From WHUA01 sp963711215 (GTDB taxonomy: Bacteria > Pseudomonadota > Alphaproteobacteria > UBA8366), in NCBI GenBank assembly GCA_963711215.1, contig CAVQDH010000008.1, positions 138,653 through 202,652 on the forward strand: a DNA stretch of 64,000 bases, written 5' to 3'. This document shows positions 27,542-35,971 of the stretch, piece by piece (the stretch's first letter is position 1; each line of letters opens with the position of its first letter). A program made the translations under genes and the position numbers. The notes beneath the pieces are model-generated. The model made no database searches. It was not told the origin of the DNA and saw only the letters and a list, made by a program, of their open reading frames with translations.

Positions 27542-27748
27542 GCGGCCTGCGCCGGTTGGTTAACAAAAATATGGTTAATATCGGCCGCCGGGAACTGCCG
27601 CGAAATAAACCATAAAATTTAGGCTAAATACTTACAAAGTACTATTTTTCGCCCCTCCTTCGCCGGCTAGTGTCTTCCGAATACTTAACCCGTTTGGGTC
27701 CGCTGCCAGAACAGGCAGCGCAGAAATATTCCGGGAGCATTGTCGCCG

Positions 27749-28684
27749 ATGAAGAAAAATCTGCTCGTGATCGCCGCCGCCGTCTTCTTTCTCCTGGGCG
27801 CCACAAATGCCGGCGCGACCGGGTGGCATCACGGCTTTGATGGCGACGGCGCCGGAAACGCCGATACAGGGGTGAACAAAGTTTCGGTCTCGATCAAGAA
27901 TCTCGCATTCAATTCAAGTAGCAACACCCAAGCCAACACGAGCGCGAATAAAAACGCGAGCGGGAATGGCAACAGCAGCGGAAACACGAGCGCCAACGCC
28001 AATACCAACGCTGGCGGCAACAGCAATACGAATGCCAGCACGAGCCGGAGCGATAGCAGGGCTTCCGCCAGCGCGTCTGCGAGCGCTGACGCGACCGCCG
28101 GTTCGAGTGGTGGCGGCGGATCGTCGAGCGTCAGCGTCGAGGGTGACGAAACGCCCGCCTCCAGCGCCGCCGGTGTCTACGTCACGACGTCGGACGATAC
28201 GTGCATGGGCTCCTCCGGCGTCGGCGGGCAAGACATTACCGTTGGGTTCTCCATCGGCTCCACCTGGACGGACTCGAACTGCATCATGCTCAAGAATGCC
28301 CGCGAGCTGATGGCGCAGGGTCATCCCAAGGCGGCCAAGGCGCGGCTCTGCATGGACGAGGACAACGCCATGGCGTTCGAGCTGGCGGGCGAGCCCTGCC
28401 CACGGCAGCTGGCGTCGACTCAGGCCGCGCTCGCCAGGATCCGCGCCGCGGAGACTGCCGATGATGCCGATGTCGCCGCCGCGAAGCCGGCGGTGCAGCT
28501 CGCCGCGCTCGGGGATGCCGGAGTTCGCGCGGCGGCGAGCGCGGCGCATGACGACGAGGCACCGCAAAGCGGTGACCTTCTGGCGATGGTGCAGTCGTTT
28601 GCCCACACTGTCGCCGCCGCCTTCTCGGCGGACAGCTCGCCGGATTTCTCCGCGAACCCCTATCCGATGGATGGGATCGAGTAG
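27749..28684 (+). CDS. Secreted Asn/Ser/Ala-rich protein with four-cysteine domain, unknown function
   Basis: A 311-residue protein. A signal peptide (MKKNLLVIAAAVFFLLGATNAGA) is followed by a low-complexity stretch of about 100 residues dominated by Asn, Ser, Ala, Thr and Gly with no aromatic residues. A compact segment follows with DTCMGSSGVGGQDITVGFSIG, DSNCIMLKNARELMAQG and LCMDEDNAMAFELAGEPCP, holding four cysteines that could form two disulfides. The tail is Ala/Asp-rich. I do not recognise a named family. The low-complexity part may be a surface linker or assembly region (inference). The ~207 bases upstream are clearly AT-rich, suggesting its own promoter. Confidence 0.7.
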   Translation: MKKNLLVIAAAVFFLLGATNAGATGWHHGFDGDGAGNADTGVNKVSVSIKNLAFNSSSNTQANTSANKNASGNGNSSGNTSANANTNAGGNSNTNASTSRSDSRASASASASADATAGSSGGGGSSSVSVEGDETPASSAAGVYVTTSDDTCMGSSGVGGQDITVGFSIGSTWTDSNCIMLKNARELMAQGHPKAAKARLCMDEDNAMAFELAGEPCPRQLASTQAALARIRAAETADDADVAAAKPAVQLAALGDAGVRAAASAAHDDEAPQSGDLLAMVQSFAHTVAAAFSADSSPDFSANPYPMDGIE

Positions 28685-28825
28685 GCGCAGAAAAGCGCCG
28701 CAACCCGCTCGCCGATGCGGCGTGACTCGGTGTCGATCCGACACTGATTCCACTCCCGCGCGTCCGTCCGGTCATGGTCGGAGCGGCATTCTGCCGGCAT
28801 CGTCGGTGCTATGCGGAAGGGTCAA

Positions 28826-28902
<77 letters not shown>

Positions 28903-29193
28903 ATTGAAGGTTTTCTAACCGCCCCTTCGGGCGGCTGCGGACACTAAAGAAACACACCACCTCTGACAAGCATGTTTGCATCTTTGCATCGGCGGCCGGG
29001 AAAACGTCCCGACTACAAATGCAGCTTGTGGCTATAAGGGTGCTAAAGTAGTATCACCGACATGTTAAGCCGGTTACGCCGGAGGTGTCAGCGCAGGCTT
29101 TCGGGAGAGGTGCGCGGACAGGCGATAGCACGGTTGTCGTGGGAAAATTGGGGGAGCCCCCGATAAGTCATAAGGCAGGGTGACTGCTTCGTA
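28903..29193. other. Intergenic region between tRNA-Arg and lipoprotein gene
   Basis: About 290 bases without a convincing gene. It holds a GC hairpin (CCGCCC-CTTC-GGGCGG, 28920-28935) without a T-run, a short direct repeat TTTGCATC/TTTGCATC near 28975-28990, and presumably promoters for the tRNA (minus) and the lipoprotein gene (plus) that I cannot place with confidence. Confidence 0.4.
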
Positions 29194-30375
29194 ATGATGT
29201 TATCGAGGAATTTGGGTGTGTTCGTTGTCGGGGGTATTTTACTGTCCGGCTGCGGATCGAGCCTATGGCCTTCGCTGACCGGAGAAGAACCGTCCGCGAA
29301 CGCGCCAAGCCGAGAGACAATTGCAATTCCAGCCTCGCGGGCCGAACAGGCCGGCGCGCAAACGGCTGCCGCGTCGCAGCCGGCGTCGGGCGGCTTTGCT
29401 CAATCAGCGCCGTCGGCGGCGGCCGGGACGGGAAATGCGCAAGCCGCGCTGCCGGGGCAGCCGACGGGCACCTTCGTCGGCAAGAAGGTCGAAGGGATGG
29501 CGCAAGACCTCGGCAAGCTGAAAGCTGCCGTCGGTCGCCTGGATACGCGCATGCACGAGATCCGCGCCGATACCGCGGACGCCACCCAGCGCTACCTCAA
29601 TACTATGGCGGCGATGAATTCCAAGCTGCAGGTCGGCACGACGCCGGGTAATCCGCTGCTCGTGCAGCAGTGGAACGAGGCGCAGCAGCAGCTCAAGCGC
29701 ATCGAGACGGACATCGCGCGGATGAACAGTCTGTCGAATGACGCAGGAGCGGAGGCGAGCGTCGCCGGCTATCTGCTCGACAGCGTGCGCGCGACCTTCA
29801 CGCTCAGCGGCGCGGTCGACGAGGACCATGTCCAACTGCGCGCGCTCGAGGATGACGTCAACCAGCAGGTTGTCACGATCGACCGCCTGCTCAATGAATT
29901 GAGCGACGATCTCAACCGGCAAACCAGCCACTTGGCGAGCGAGCGGCGCAATCTCACCGCGATGTCGATCTCGATCAAGAATGGCGAGCGCTATGGCTCC
30001 GCGCTGATGAACCGGGCGCTGGCGCAGGCCGAGGTCAAGGCGAGCATGGCGTCGCGGCGGCCGCTGTCGCCGGATGCGCGGCCGCTCGTGGTCATCCGTT
30101 TCGACCGGCCGAACGTGCAGTATGAGCAGGCGCTCTACGACGCCATCAGCCGGGCGCTCGACCGCAAGCCCGACACGGCAATCGATCTGGTCGCGGTGCA
30201 TCCGCGAACCGGGTCGCCGGCGCAGGTTATTCTCAACAGCACCGCCGCCCGCCGGAACGCGGAAGCCGTGTTGCGGACGCTGGTGGAGTTGGGCTTGCCG
30301 GCGACGCGCGTGACCATGACATCCATGCCGAGTGCGACCGCGCAATCCAACGAGGTGCGCGTCTACGTCCGCTGA
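29194..30375 (+). CDS. Lipoprotein with coiled-coil and OmpA-like C-terminal region
   Basis: A 393-residue lipoprotein. The signal ends in the lipobox LLSGC (Cys about 21). An Ala/Pro/Gln-rich linker of about 70 residues follows. A helical region (about 95-275) includes LGKLKAAVGRLDTRMHEIRAD and IDRLLNELSDDLNRQTSHLASERR and predicts a coiled coil. The C-terminal 100 residues (PLVVIRFDRP, DTAIDLVAVHP, NSTAARRNAEAVLRTLVELGLPATRV) follow the strand-helix pattern of OmpA-like domains, though canonical peptidoglycan-binding residues are not evident. I infer an outer-membrane or periplasmic spacer role. Two adjacent ATGs (29194, 29197) could start it. Confidence 0.7.
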   Translation: MMLSRNLGVFVVGGILLSGCGSSLWPSLTGEEPSANAPSRETIAIPASRAEQAGAQTAAASQPASGGFAQSAPSAAAGTGNAQAALPGQPTGTFVGKKVEGMAQDLGKLKAAVGRLDTRMHEIRADTADATQRYLNTMAAMNSKLQVGTTPGNPLLVQQWNEAQQQLKRIETDIARMNSLSNDAGAEASVAGYLLDSVRATFTLSGAVDEDHVQLRALEDDVNQQVVTIDRLLNELSDDLNRQTSHLASERRNLTAMSISIKNGERYGSALMNRALAQAEVKASMASRRPLSPDARPLVVIRFDRPNVQYEQALYDAISRALDRKPDTAIDLVAVHPRTGSPAQVILNSTAARRNAEAVLRTLVELGLPATRVTMTSMPSATAQSNEVRVYVR

Positions 30376-30444
30376 TGACGCCGCGGGGCCTTGCGGCATC
30401 GAAGGCATCGGGCGGCAGTCACGGGCCAAGCGGGGCCGCGTGAC

Positions 30445-30939
30445 ATGGTGAGCCCGTCGAACCTGCCCCCCGACCAGAGCAAGGACTTCCCCGTTTCCTG
30501 GGAGGAGCTGCACCGCAACGCCCGGGCGCTCGCGTGGCGGCTGCTGCCGCTGGCGCCATTCAAGGGGATCGTCGCGGTGACGCGCGGCGGGCTTGTTCCG
30601 GCGGCGATCGTCGCGCGGGAGCTGGATATCCGGCTGATCGACACGATCTGCGTCGCATCCTACGAACACAAGGACCAGGGCTCGCTCGCCGTCCTCAAGG
30701 AATGCGAGGCTGGGGACGGCGAGGGGTGGCTTATCGTCGATGATCTCGTCGACACCGGGACGACCGCCAAGGCGGTGCGGGACCGGCTTCCCAAGGCGCA
30801 TTTTGCGACCATCTACGCAAAGCCCGCCGGCCGGCCGCTGGTCGACACCTTCATCACCGAGGTGAGCCAGGATACCTGGATCCTGTTTCCGTGGGATATC
30901 GGGCCGTCCTACCGCGAGCCGATCAGCCGAAGCGGATGA
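30445..30939 (+). CDS. gpt: Xanthine/guanine phosphoribosyltransferase
   Basis: A 164-residue salvage enzyme that joins xanthine, guanine or hypoxanthine to PRPP. The PRPP-binding motif is WLIVDDLVDTGTTAK, GIVAVTRGGLVPA is the N-terminal PRPP loop, and the C-terminal ILFPWDIGPSYREP is characteristic of Gpt. Length matches the E. coli enzyme closely. The gene is convergent with panC, seven bases apart. Confidence 0.92.
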   Translation: MVSPSNLPPDQSKDFPVSWEELHRNARALAWRLLPLAPFKGIVAVTRGGLVPAAIVARELDIRLIDTICVASYEHKDQGSLAVLKECEAGDGEGWLIVDDLVDTGTTAKAVRDRLPKAHFATIYAKPAGRPLVDTFITEVSQDTWILFPWDIGPSYREPISRSG

Positions 30940-30946
30940 AGCGGGA

Positions 30947-31819
30947 TCAGGGGTTGCCGCCCGCCGCGATGTTGTCGATCAGGCGCGTCTTGCCGAGATA
31001 GGCGGCGGCGAAGATGCGGGCTTTCATGCCGGGCGCGAGCGCGCCTTCGATCGGCGCCAGCGTGTCCGGGTCGCGAACCTCCAGGTAATCGACCGGCGCG
31101 AAGCCGGCGGCCGCAAGCTGCTGCCCGCCCCATGCCGCGGCCGACCCTGCCGGCTCGCCCGCGCGAAGCTTTTCCGCGACCTGATGGAGCACGCGGTTCA
31201 ATGTCGGCGCAGTGGCGCGCTCCGCAGCGCTCAAATAGGCATTGCGCGACGAGAAGGCGAGGCCGTCCGGCTCGCGCACCGTCGGCACGCCGACGATGGA
31301 TACCGGGATATCGAGATCCCGGACGAGGCGTTGCACCACCTGGAGCTGCTGGTAGTCCTTCTCGCCGAAATAGGCATAGTCCGGCAGGCATTGCAGCAGG
31401 AGCTTCGTCACCACCGTGGCGACCCCCTGAAAGAAATGCGGCCGGGTCACGCCGCACAACGCTTCGCTCAGCCGCTTGACGGAAACAGAGGTGGCGAAGC
31501 CGTCCGCATACATTTCCTGCGCGGTCGGCAGATAGACGAGATCGACGCCCAATGCCGCGAGACGCGCGATATCGGCGGCTTCGTTCCGCGGATATTTCGC
31601 GAAATCCTCATGCGGGGCGAATTGCGTCGGATTGACGAAGATGCTGACGACGGTGTGGTCGCATTGCCCAAGGCTGCGGCGAACCAGCTCCGAATGTCCG
31701 TCGTGCAAGGCGCCCATGGTGGGCACCAGCCCGATCGTTCGGGACTGCCGCCGCCATTCCCCGATCCGAGTCCGCAAACCGGCGACGGACGTGATGGTGT
31801 CCGGCCCGGCCGAGGCCAT
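30947..31819 (-). CDS. panC: Pantothenate synthetase
   Basis: A 290-residue ATP-dependent ligase joining pantoate and beta-alanine, the last step of vitamin B5 synthesis. The nucleotide-binding HIGH-type motif is PTMGALHDGH, followed by VSIFVNPTQFAPHEDFAKYPR, FFQGVATVVTKLL, YAYFGEKDYQQLQVV and SSRNAYLS. The start at 31819 lies six bases downstream of the panB stop, so the two are co-transcribed. Confidence 0.95.
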   Translation of the reverse strand: MASAGPDTITSVAGLRTRIGEWRRQSRTIGLVPTMGALHDGHSELVRRSLGQCDHTVVSIFVNPTQFAPHEDFAKYPRNEAADIARLAALGVDLVYLPTAQEMYADGFATSVSVKRLSEALCGVTRPHFFQGVATVVTKLLLQCLPDYAYFGEKDYQQLQVVQRLVRDLDIPVSIVGVPTVREPDGLAFSSRNAYLSAAERATAPTLNRVLHQVAEKLRAGEPAGSAAAWGGQQLAAAGFAPVDYLEVRDPDTLAPIEGALAPGMKARIFAAAYLGKTRLIDNIAAGGNP

Positions 31820-31824
31820 CGAGG

Positions 31825-32661
31825 TTACTCTGCCGCGGCGGGCGTTTTGACGCCGAAGCATTGCTCGGGCTCCGGAAAACGGCGGTTGCGGACGTCGTCG
31901 GCGTAGGCCTCGGCGGCTCGCTTCATCTCCCCTGCAAGGTCGGCATAGCGCTTGACGAATTTGGGCGTGAAATCGGTGAACATGCCGACCAGGTCGTCCG
32001 TCACCAGGATCTGGCCGTCGCAGACCGGGGACGCGCCGATGCCGATCGTCGGGATCGCGATTTTCTGCGTGATCTCGCGTGCGACGGGCTCCACCGTTCC
32101 CTCGATCACCACGGCGAAGGCGCCGGCTTCCGCCATCGCTTCGGCATCCGCCACAATGCGCCGGGCCTCTTCATCGCGGCGTCCATGGGCGCGAAATCCG
32201 CCGGCCGTGTTCACGCTTTGCGGCATCAGGCCGATATGGCCCAAGACCGGCACGCCGCGCTCGGTCAGGAAACGCACGCTTTCCGCCATCTCGCGGCCGC
32301 CTTCCAGCTTGACGGCCTGGCAGCCGGTTTCCGCCATCACGCGGGCCGCGGTCCGGAAGGCCTGCTGGGGGCTCTCCTGGTAGCTGCCGAAGGGCAGGTC
32401 CACGACGATCAGGGCCTGCTTCGTCGCGCGTACGACCGCGCGGCCATGGTTGACCATCATGTCCACGGTGACGCCGACCGTGCTGTCCATGCCATAGACG
32501 ACCATCGCCAAGGAATCGCCCACGAGCAGCAGATCGAGATAGGGGTCCAGGTGCTGGGCCACGGGGGCGGTATAGGCGGTCAGGCAGGCGATCGGCACGC
32601 CCCCCTTGCGGGCGCGGATCTGCGGAACGGTTGTGCGTCCACGTCGCTTGGAATTTGTCAT
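31825..32661 (-). CDS. panB: 3-methyl-2-oxobutanoate hydroxymethyltransferase
   Basis: A 278-residue TIM-barrel enzyme making ketopantoate from alpha-ketoisovalerate and methylene-tetrahydrofolate. Metal and substrate motifs are LLVGDSLAMVVYGMDST, VDLPFGSYQESP, KLEGGREM and HIGLMPQSVNTAGGFRAHGR; the catalytic glutamate is in VIEGTVEP. Start 32661 (MTNSKRRGR) has a GGGAAGGGA stretch upstream. A promoter candidate lies at 32726-32754. First gene of panB-panC. Confidence 0.95.
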   Translation of the reverse strand: MTNSKRRGRTTVPQIRARKGGVPIACLTAYTAPVAQHLDPYLDLLLVGDSLAMVVYGMDSTVGVTVDMMVNHGRAVVRATKQALIVVDLPFGSYQESPQQAFRTAARVMAETGCQAVKLEGGREMAESVRFLTERGVPVLGHIGLMPQSVNTAGGFRAHGRRDEEARRIVADAEAMAEAGAFAVVIEGTVEPVAREITQKIAIPTIGIGASPVCDGQILVTDDLVGMFTDFTPKFVKRYADLAGEMKRAAEAYADDVRNRRFPEPEQCFGVKTPAAAE

Positions 32662-32725
32662 GCTTGCCAGTCCCTTCCCGTCGCCAAACGGCCCGTCGCA
32701 CAGATTTTGCGCACGAGTTCGCATC

Positions 32726-32754
32726 TATATATATCAGTGCCGGGGCGTCGACAA
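32726..32754 (-). promoter_or_regulatory. Candidate panB-panC promoter
   Basis: On the minus strand TTGTCG (-35) and TATATA (-10) are separated by 17 bases, 65-93 bases upstream of the panB start. The local TATATATATA run is unusual in this GC-rich window. Confidence 0.4.
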
Positions 32755-32773
32755 TTGCTGCGCCGCAATAGCC

Positions 32774-34129
32774 TCAGCTCTGCGGCAGCGCGATGCGGAA
32801 GTGGGTACCGTCCTTGTCCGTGTCGATCAGGGTCAGATCGCCGCCATGCCCGCGCACCAGCTCGCGGGCGATGGCCAGGCCAAGCCCGGTGCCGCCCGCC
32901 CTGGCCGAGCCTTCAAACGGCCGGAACAGCTTTTCCCGGGCCCGTGGGGGAAGGCCGGGACCATTGTCCGCGATGTCGATCTCGACCCAGTGGCCGTTGC
33001 TTTCGGCGCTGACCGAAATAGTCTCCGCGCCTGCCTCGGCCGCGTTCCGGAACAAATTGGTAAGTATCCGAAAGAGCTGGTCGCGGTCGGCGTTCAGCTC
33101 GATCTCGCCGGTCACGTCGTTATGGACGGTGTTGTTGACGCTTTCCGGCACGATGATCACTTTTTCGACGTCCTGGACCAGCTCCCGCAGGTAGAAGCGG
33201 CTCCGGCGCAGCTCCGGCTGGTCCTGACCCACGAAATCGAGCGTTCGGCTGCACAGGTCCACCGCGCGCTGGATCGACTTGAACAGCGTCGGCGTGACCC
33301 GCCGGACCTCGGGGTCATCGACACTGCCGAGGCGGTCGGATACCAGCAGGGCGGATGCGAGGATTCCGCGCAGGTCGTGATTGATCTTGGCGACGGCGGT
33401 GCCGAGCGCGGCAAGATGGGCGCGCTGGGCGAGGGTCGCCCGCAGGCGCTGCTGCATGCCGGCCAGCTCGCGCTGCGCGGTGCCGATCTCGTCCCGCCGG
33501 CGGGTCGCCGGAATGACCCGGCCGGCGTCTTCGGGATCCTCGCGGAAGGCGACCATGTTTTCCGTGAGGCGCCGCATCGGCCGTACGATCATCCATTGCA
33601 GCGCCACGTAGACGAGTGTTGCCGTGATCAGCGAGATGACGATCGAAAGGCCGAAAATCCGCCATGCGAAGGCGGTCAGCGCCTGATGCAGCGGCTTCTC
33701 ATGCAGCACGAGCTCGATCCACACCGACGGGCTTCGCGGCGATGGTCCGACCACCCGGATGACGCGATCCTTGGTCGTCGTCAGCGCGACGAAGGCGTCC
33801 CTTACCAGGGCGAAGATGCTGGGGTCGTCGATATCGAAGGAGGCATCGATCGGCGGCGGCTGCTCCGTGCTCAGGATCAGGCGGGCGCCGGCGCGCCGCA
33901 CCGACAGGCCGATTGCGCCGACATGGCTCAAGAGCTCATGGCGCATCATCTCGCTCACCGTGCGGTCGGGCGCGGCATCGACGGCGAGGATCGCGAGATG
34001 CGCCAGGCCGAGCTTCTCGAACAGCCACGCCTGACGGAATCGCGCGATCGACGGCACGAAAATGAGAATTTCCGCAACCATGACGAAGAATATCGTCAGG
34101 ACGAGCAGGCGCGATGACAGGCTGGACAT
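32774..34129 (-). CDS. Sensor histidine kinase
   Basis: A membrane kinase of about 451 residues. The first helix begins SSRLLVLTIFFVMVAEILIF; a periplasmic domain of about 130 residues follows; the second helix is IFGLSIVISLITATLVYVAL. A HAMP-like segment (RPMRRLTENM), the phospho-acceptor box KINHDLRGILA with the histidine, and the ATPase boxes N (LFRNAAEAG), G1 (DNGPGLP) and G2 (GGTGLGLAI) follow. No response regulator gene adjoins it, so it is an orphan. ATG 34129 is chosen for its typical N-terminus; ATG 34171 is also possible. The signal is unknown. Confidence 0.85.
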   Translation of the reverse strand: MSSLSSRLLVLTIFFVMVAEILIFVPSIARFRQAWLFEKLGLAHLAILAVDAAPDRTVSEMMRHELLSHVGAIGLSVRRAGARLILSTEQPPPIDASFDIDDPSIFALVRDAFVALTTTKDRVIRVVGPSPRSPSVWIELVLHEKPLHQALTAFAWRIFGLSIVISLITATLVYVALQWMIVRPMRRLTENMVAFREDPEDAGRVIPATRRRDEIGTAQRELAGMQQRLRATLAQRAHLAALGTAVAKINHDLRGILASALLVSDRLGSVDDPEVRRVTPTLFKSIQRAVDLCSRTLDFVGQDQPELRRSRFYLRELVQDVEKVIIVPESVNNTVHNDVTGEIELNADRDQLFRILTNLFRNAAEAGAETISVSAESNGHWVEIDIADNGPGLPPRAREKLFRPFEGSARAGGTGLGLAIARELVRGHGGDLTLIDTDKDGTHFRIALPQS

Positions 34130-34221
34130 ATCGTAACGGCCCGAAACCTCGTTGTGGCCGTGCGGGGCCATAGTTGCATTGGCCCGACGAAAAATCGCTG
34201 GGAGTTTACCGGAAAACCCGG

Positions 34222-34956
34222 CTAGCGGTCACCCTTTGACTTCATCTTCTTGTAAGCGACTGGAAGAAGGGCAAGAATCGCCAAGCCGGCAAGCGCCGTG
34301 ACGATTTCCGGCGTCAGGATGCTGCGGGCGGAGAACTGACCTCCGGCATCGAAGATGCTGCCGAGACCCGCGCCGACCGTGGCATAGACGAAGCTGCCCG
34401 GGATGATGCCGATGAAGGTGGCGATCACGAAGTCCCTCAGGCGAACGCCGAGGAAGGCCGGGACCAGGTTCACGATGAAGAAGGGAAAAATCGGAATCAG
34501 GCGCAGGACGAGCAGGTAGTTCAGCGCGTTCTCCTGAAATCCCGTTTCCATTTTTTTCAGGAATGGCCCGGCCTTGGCCCGCAGGGCGTCGCCCAGCGCC
34601 GTCCGGGCGGCGAGGAACAGGATGGTCGCACCGACCGTCGCGGCGAAGATGACATAGGCTGTGCCAAGCCATTCGCCGAACAGAAAGCCGCCGGTTATCG
34701 TCATCACCGCGCCGCCGGGCAGCGAAAAGGCGACCACCACGATATACAGCGCGATATAGGCAAGCGTGGCGAGGACGGCGGAATCCGCCACCGCCTGCAA
34801 CAGCCAGGCCCGGTTCTGCCGCAGCGTCTCGAAGGTCAGGTATTTATTGAGCCCGAAAGCGAAAAAGGCGACCAGGCCGGCTATGAGCAAGAGCAGAGGA
34901 AGCAGCCGTTGCCAGGATAGCCCCGGCCTCTTCTTGCGGTCTTGCTCGATGGTCAT
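34222..34956 (-). CDS. TVP38/TMEM64 family (DedA-like) membrane protein
   Basis: A 244-residue protein with about six membrane helices. The core signature is FSLPGGAVMTITGGFLFGEWLGTAYVIFAATVGATILFLAAR, followed by LRLIPIFPFFIVNLVPAFLGVRLRDFVIATFIGIIPGSFVYATVGAGLGS, both typical of the TVP38/VTT domain. Members act in lipid flipping or membrane homeostasis in some organisms; the role here is unknown. It is transcribed away from the rpmH cluster. Confidence 0.88.
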   Translation of the reverse strand: MTIEQDRKKRPGLSWQRLLPLLLLIAGLVAFFAFGLNKYLTFETLRQNRAWLLQAVADSAVLATLAYIALYIVVVAFSLPGGAVMTITGGFLFGEWLGTAYVIFAATVGATILFLAARTALGDALRAKAGPFLKKMETGFQENALNYLLVLRLIPIFPFFIVNLVPAFLGVRLRDFVIATFIGIIPGSFVYATVGAGLGSIFDAGGQFSARSILTPEIVTALAGLAILALLPVAYKKMKSKGDR

Positions 34957-35098
34957 CGCCTTTTACCATGCGCCCCACGGGCGGCCGTAGCCGCCCGAGC
35001 AGGTTGTTTCCCGGCTGTCTACTATGCGCCGCAGGCCGCTGCGATTCACCTTACTGTGACTATTCCGTGTGCAAGAAGCCCTGCGGCGCGAGGGGCGA

Positions 35099-35127
35099 TT
35101 AACTCGTCGATGTCGAGCTTCTATACA
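35099..35127 (+). promoter_or_regulatory. Candidate rpmH promoter
   Basis: TTAACT (-35, 35099-35104) and TATACA (-10, 35122-35127) with a 17-base spacer, 39 bases upstream of the rpmH start. It would drive the rpmH-rnpA-yidD-yidC-ysxC run. Confidence 0.45.
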
Positions 35128-35165
35128 CCGTCCCTCGAATTCCCAGCGGCTTCGGAGAGTTAACC

Positions 35166-35300
35166 GTGAAACGTACCTATCAACCGGGACGACTTGTCCG
35201 CAAGCGACGCCACGGCTTTCGCTCGCGCATGGCCACCAAGGCCGGCCGGCTGGTCCTTGCCCGGCGGCGCAAGAAGGGCCGGAAGCGCCTTTCCGCCTGA
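35166..35300 (+). CDS. rpmH: 50S ribosomal protein L34
   Basis: A 44-residue, strongly basic protein starting at GTG 35166: KRTYQPGRLVRKRRHGFRSR then GRLVLARRRKKGRKRLSA, diagnostic of L34. It binds 23S rRNA in the large subunit. It is short and in a GTG frame, so it is easily missed. It is followed after four bases by rnpA, the conserved bacterial pairing. Confidence 0.97.
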   Translation: MKRTYQPGRLVRKRRHGFRSRMATKAGRLVLARRRKKGRKRLSA

Positions 35301-35304
35301 CGCG

Positions 35305-35658
35305 ATGCACTCGCCCGTCGGCGGACTGACCCGGCGACCTGAATTCCTGAGAGTTGCCGCCAAGGGCCGGAAATCCGTGACTCCCGGACTAATTCTGCAG
35401 GCGTGCCGGCAACAGGCGGACGCGGACGCGCTCCGCGTTGGATTTACCGCAAGCCGACGCGTCGGAGGCGCCGTCCAGCGGAACCGTGCACGTCGGCGCT
35501 TGCGTGCCGCCGTCGCTGCGGTTATGCCTCAGCATGCGAAGCGGGGGCACGACTACGTGGTGATCGCGCGGACGGAATCGCTGCGCCGGCCCTTTGGCGC
35601 CTTGGTGCACGATCTCGAAACGGCGCTGCGGCGGCTCGACGTGTGGCGCGAAACCTGA
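35305..35658 (+). CDS. rnpA: Ribonuclease P protein component
   Basis: A 117-residue basic protein subunit of RNase P, which trims tRNA 5' ends. The RNR signature is AVQRNRARRRLRAAV, preceded by RVGFTASRRVGGAV; HDYVVIARTESLRRPF is the C-terminal conserved strand. Start ATG 35305 lies immediately after rpmH. Slightly divergent N-terminal REFLRV-like region (RPEFLRVAAKGRK), as usual. Confidence 0.95.
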   Translation: MHSPVGGLTRRPEFLRVAAKGRKSVTPGLILQACRQQADADALRVGFTASRRVGGAVQRNRARRRLRAAVAAVMPQHAKRGHDYVVIARTESLRRPFGALVHDLETALRRLDVWRET

Positions 35659-35683
35659 GGTCTGACGGGAGTCATCGAAATAC

Positions 35684-35971
35684 ATGGGCATTGCCGCTTC
35701 TGCGCTGCGGGGCATCATCCGCATTTACCAGCTTTGTCTCTCGCCGTTTTGCGCAGGCTCCTGCCGGTATCTGCCGACGTGCTCGGAATACGCGCGGGAC
35801 GCGCTTGCGGTTCATGGCGCGCTGCGCGGCGGCTGGCTCGCGCTTCGCCGTATTCTGCGATGCCATCCCTGGGGCGGGGACGGCTATGACCCGGTGCCGC
35901 CCCGGGCGTGCGGCGCCCATGATCACGACCATTCCGATACGGCGACGGCGTCGCAGGCAGGGGCGCGGTGA
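35684..35971 (+). CDS. yidD: Membrane protein insertion efficiency factor YidD
   Basis: A 95-residue protein with the HemC-like/YidD signature: IIRIYQLCLSPFCAGSCRYLPTCSEYA (conserved cysteines) and RGGWLALRRILRCHPWGGDGYDPVP. YidD assists YidC in inserting proteins in the inner membrane. The tail is His/Asp-rich (HDHDHSD). The stop overlaps the start of yidC by one base, so they are coupled. Confidence 0.95.
   Translation: MGIAASALRGIIRIYQLCLSPFCAGSCRYLPTCSEYARDALAVHGALRGGWLALRRILRCHPWGGDGYDPVPPRACGAHDHDHSDTATASQAGAR

Noticed and set aside
27542..27748. CtrA binding sites (TTAA-N7-TTAA) upstream of the Asn-rich secreted protein
   Set aside because: TTAA half-sites occur (for example in GGTTAACAAAAATATGGTTAA) but the spacing is 11, not 7.
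28915..28940. GC hairpin CCGCCC-CTTC-GGGCGG near tRNA-Arg as a terminator
   Set aside because: There is no T-run on either strand, and it lies upstream, not downstream, of the tRNA.
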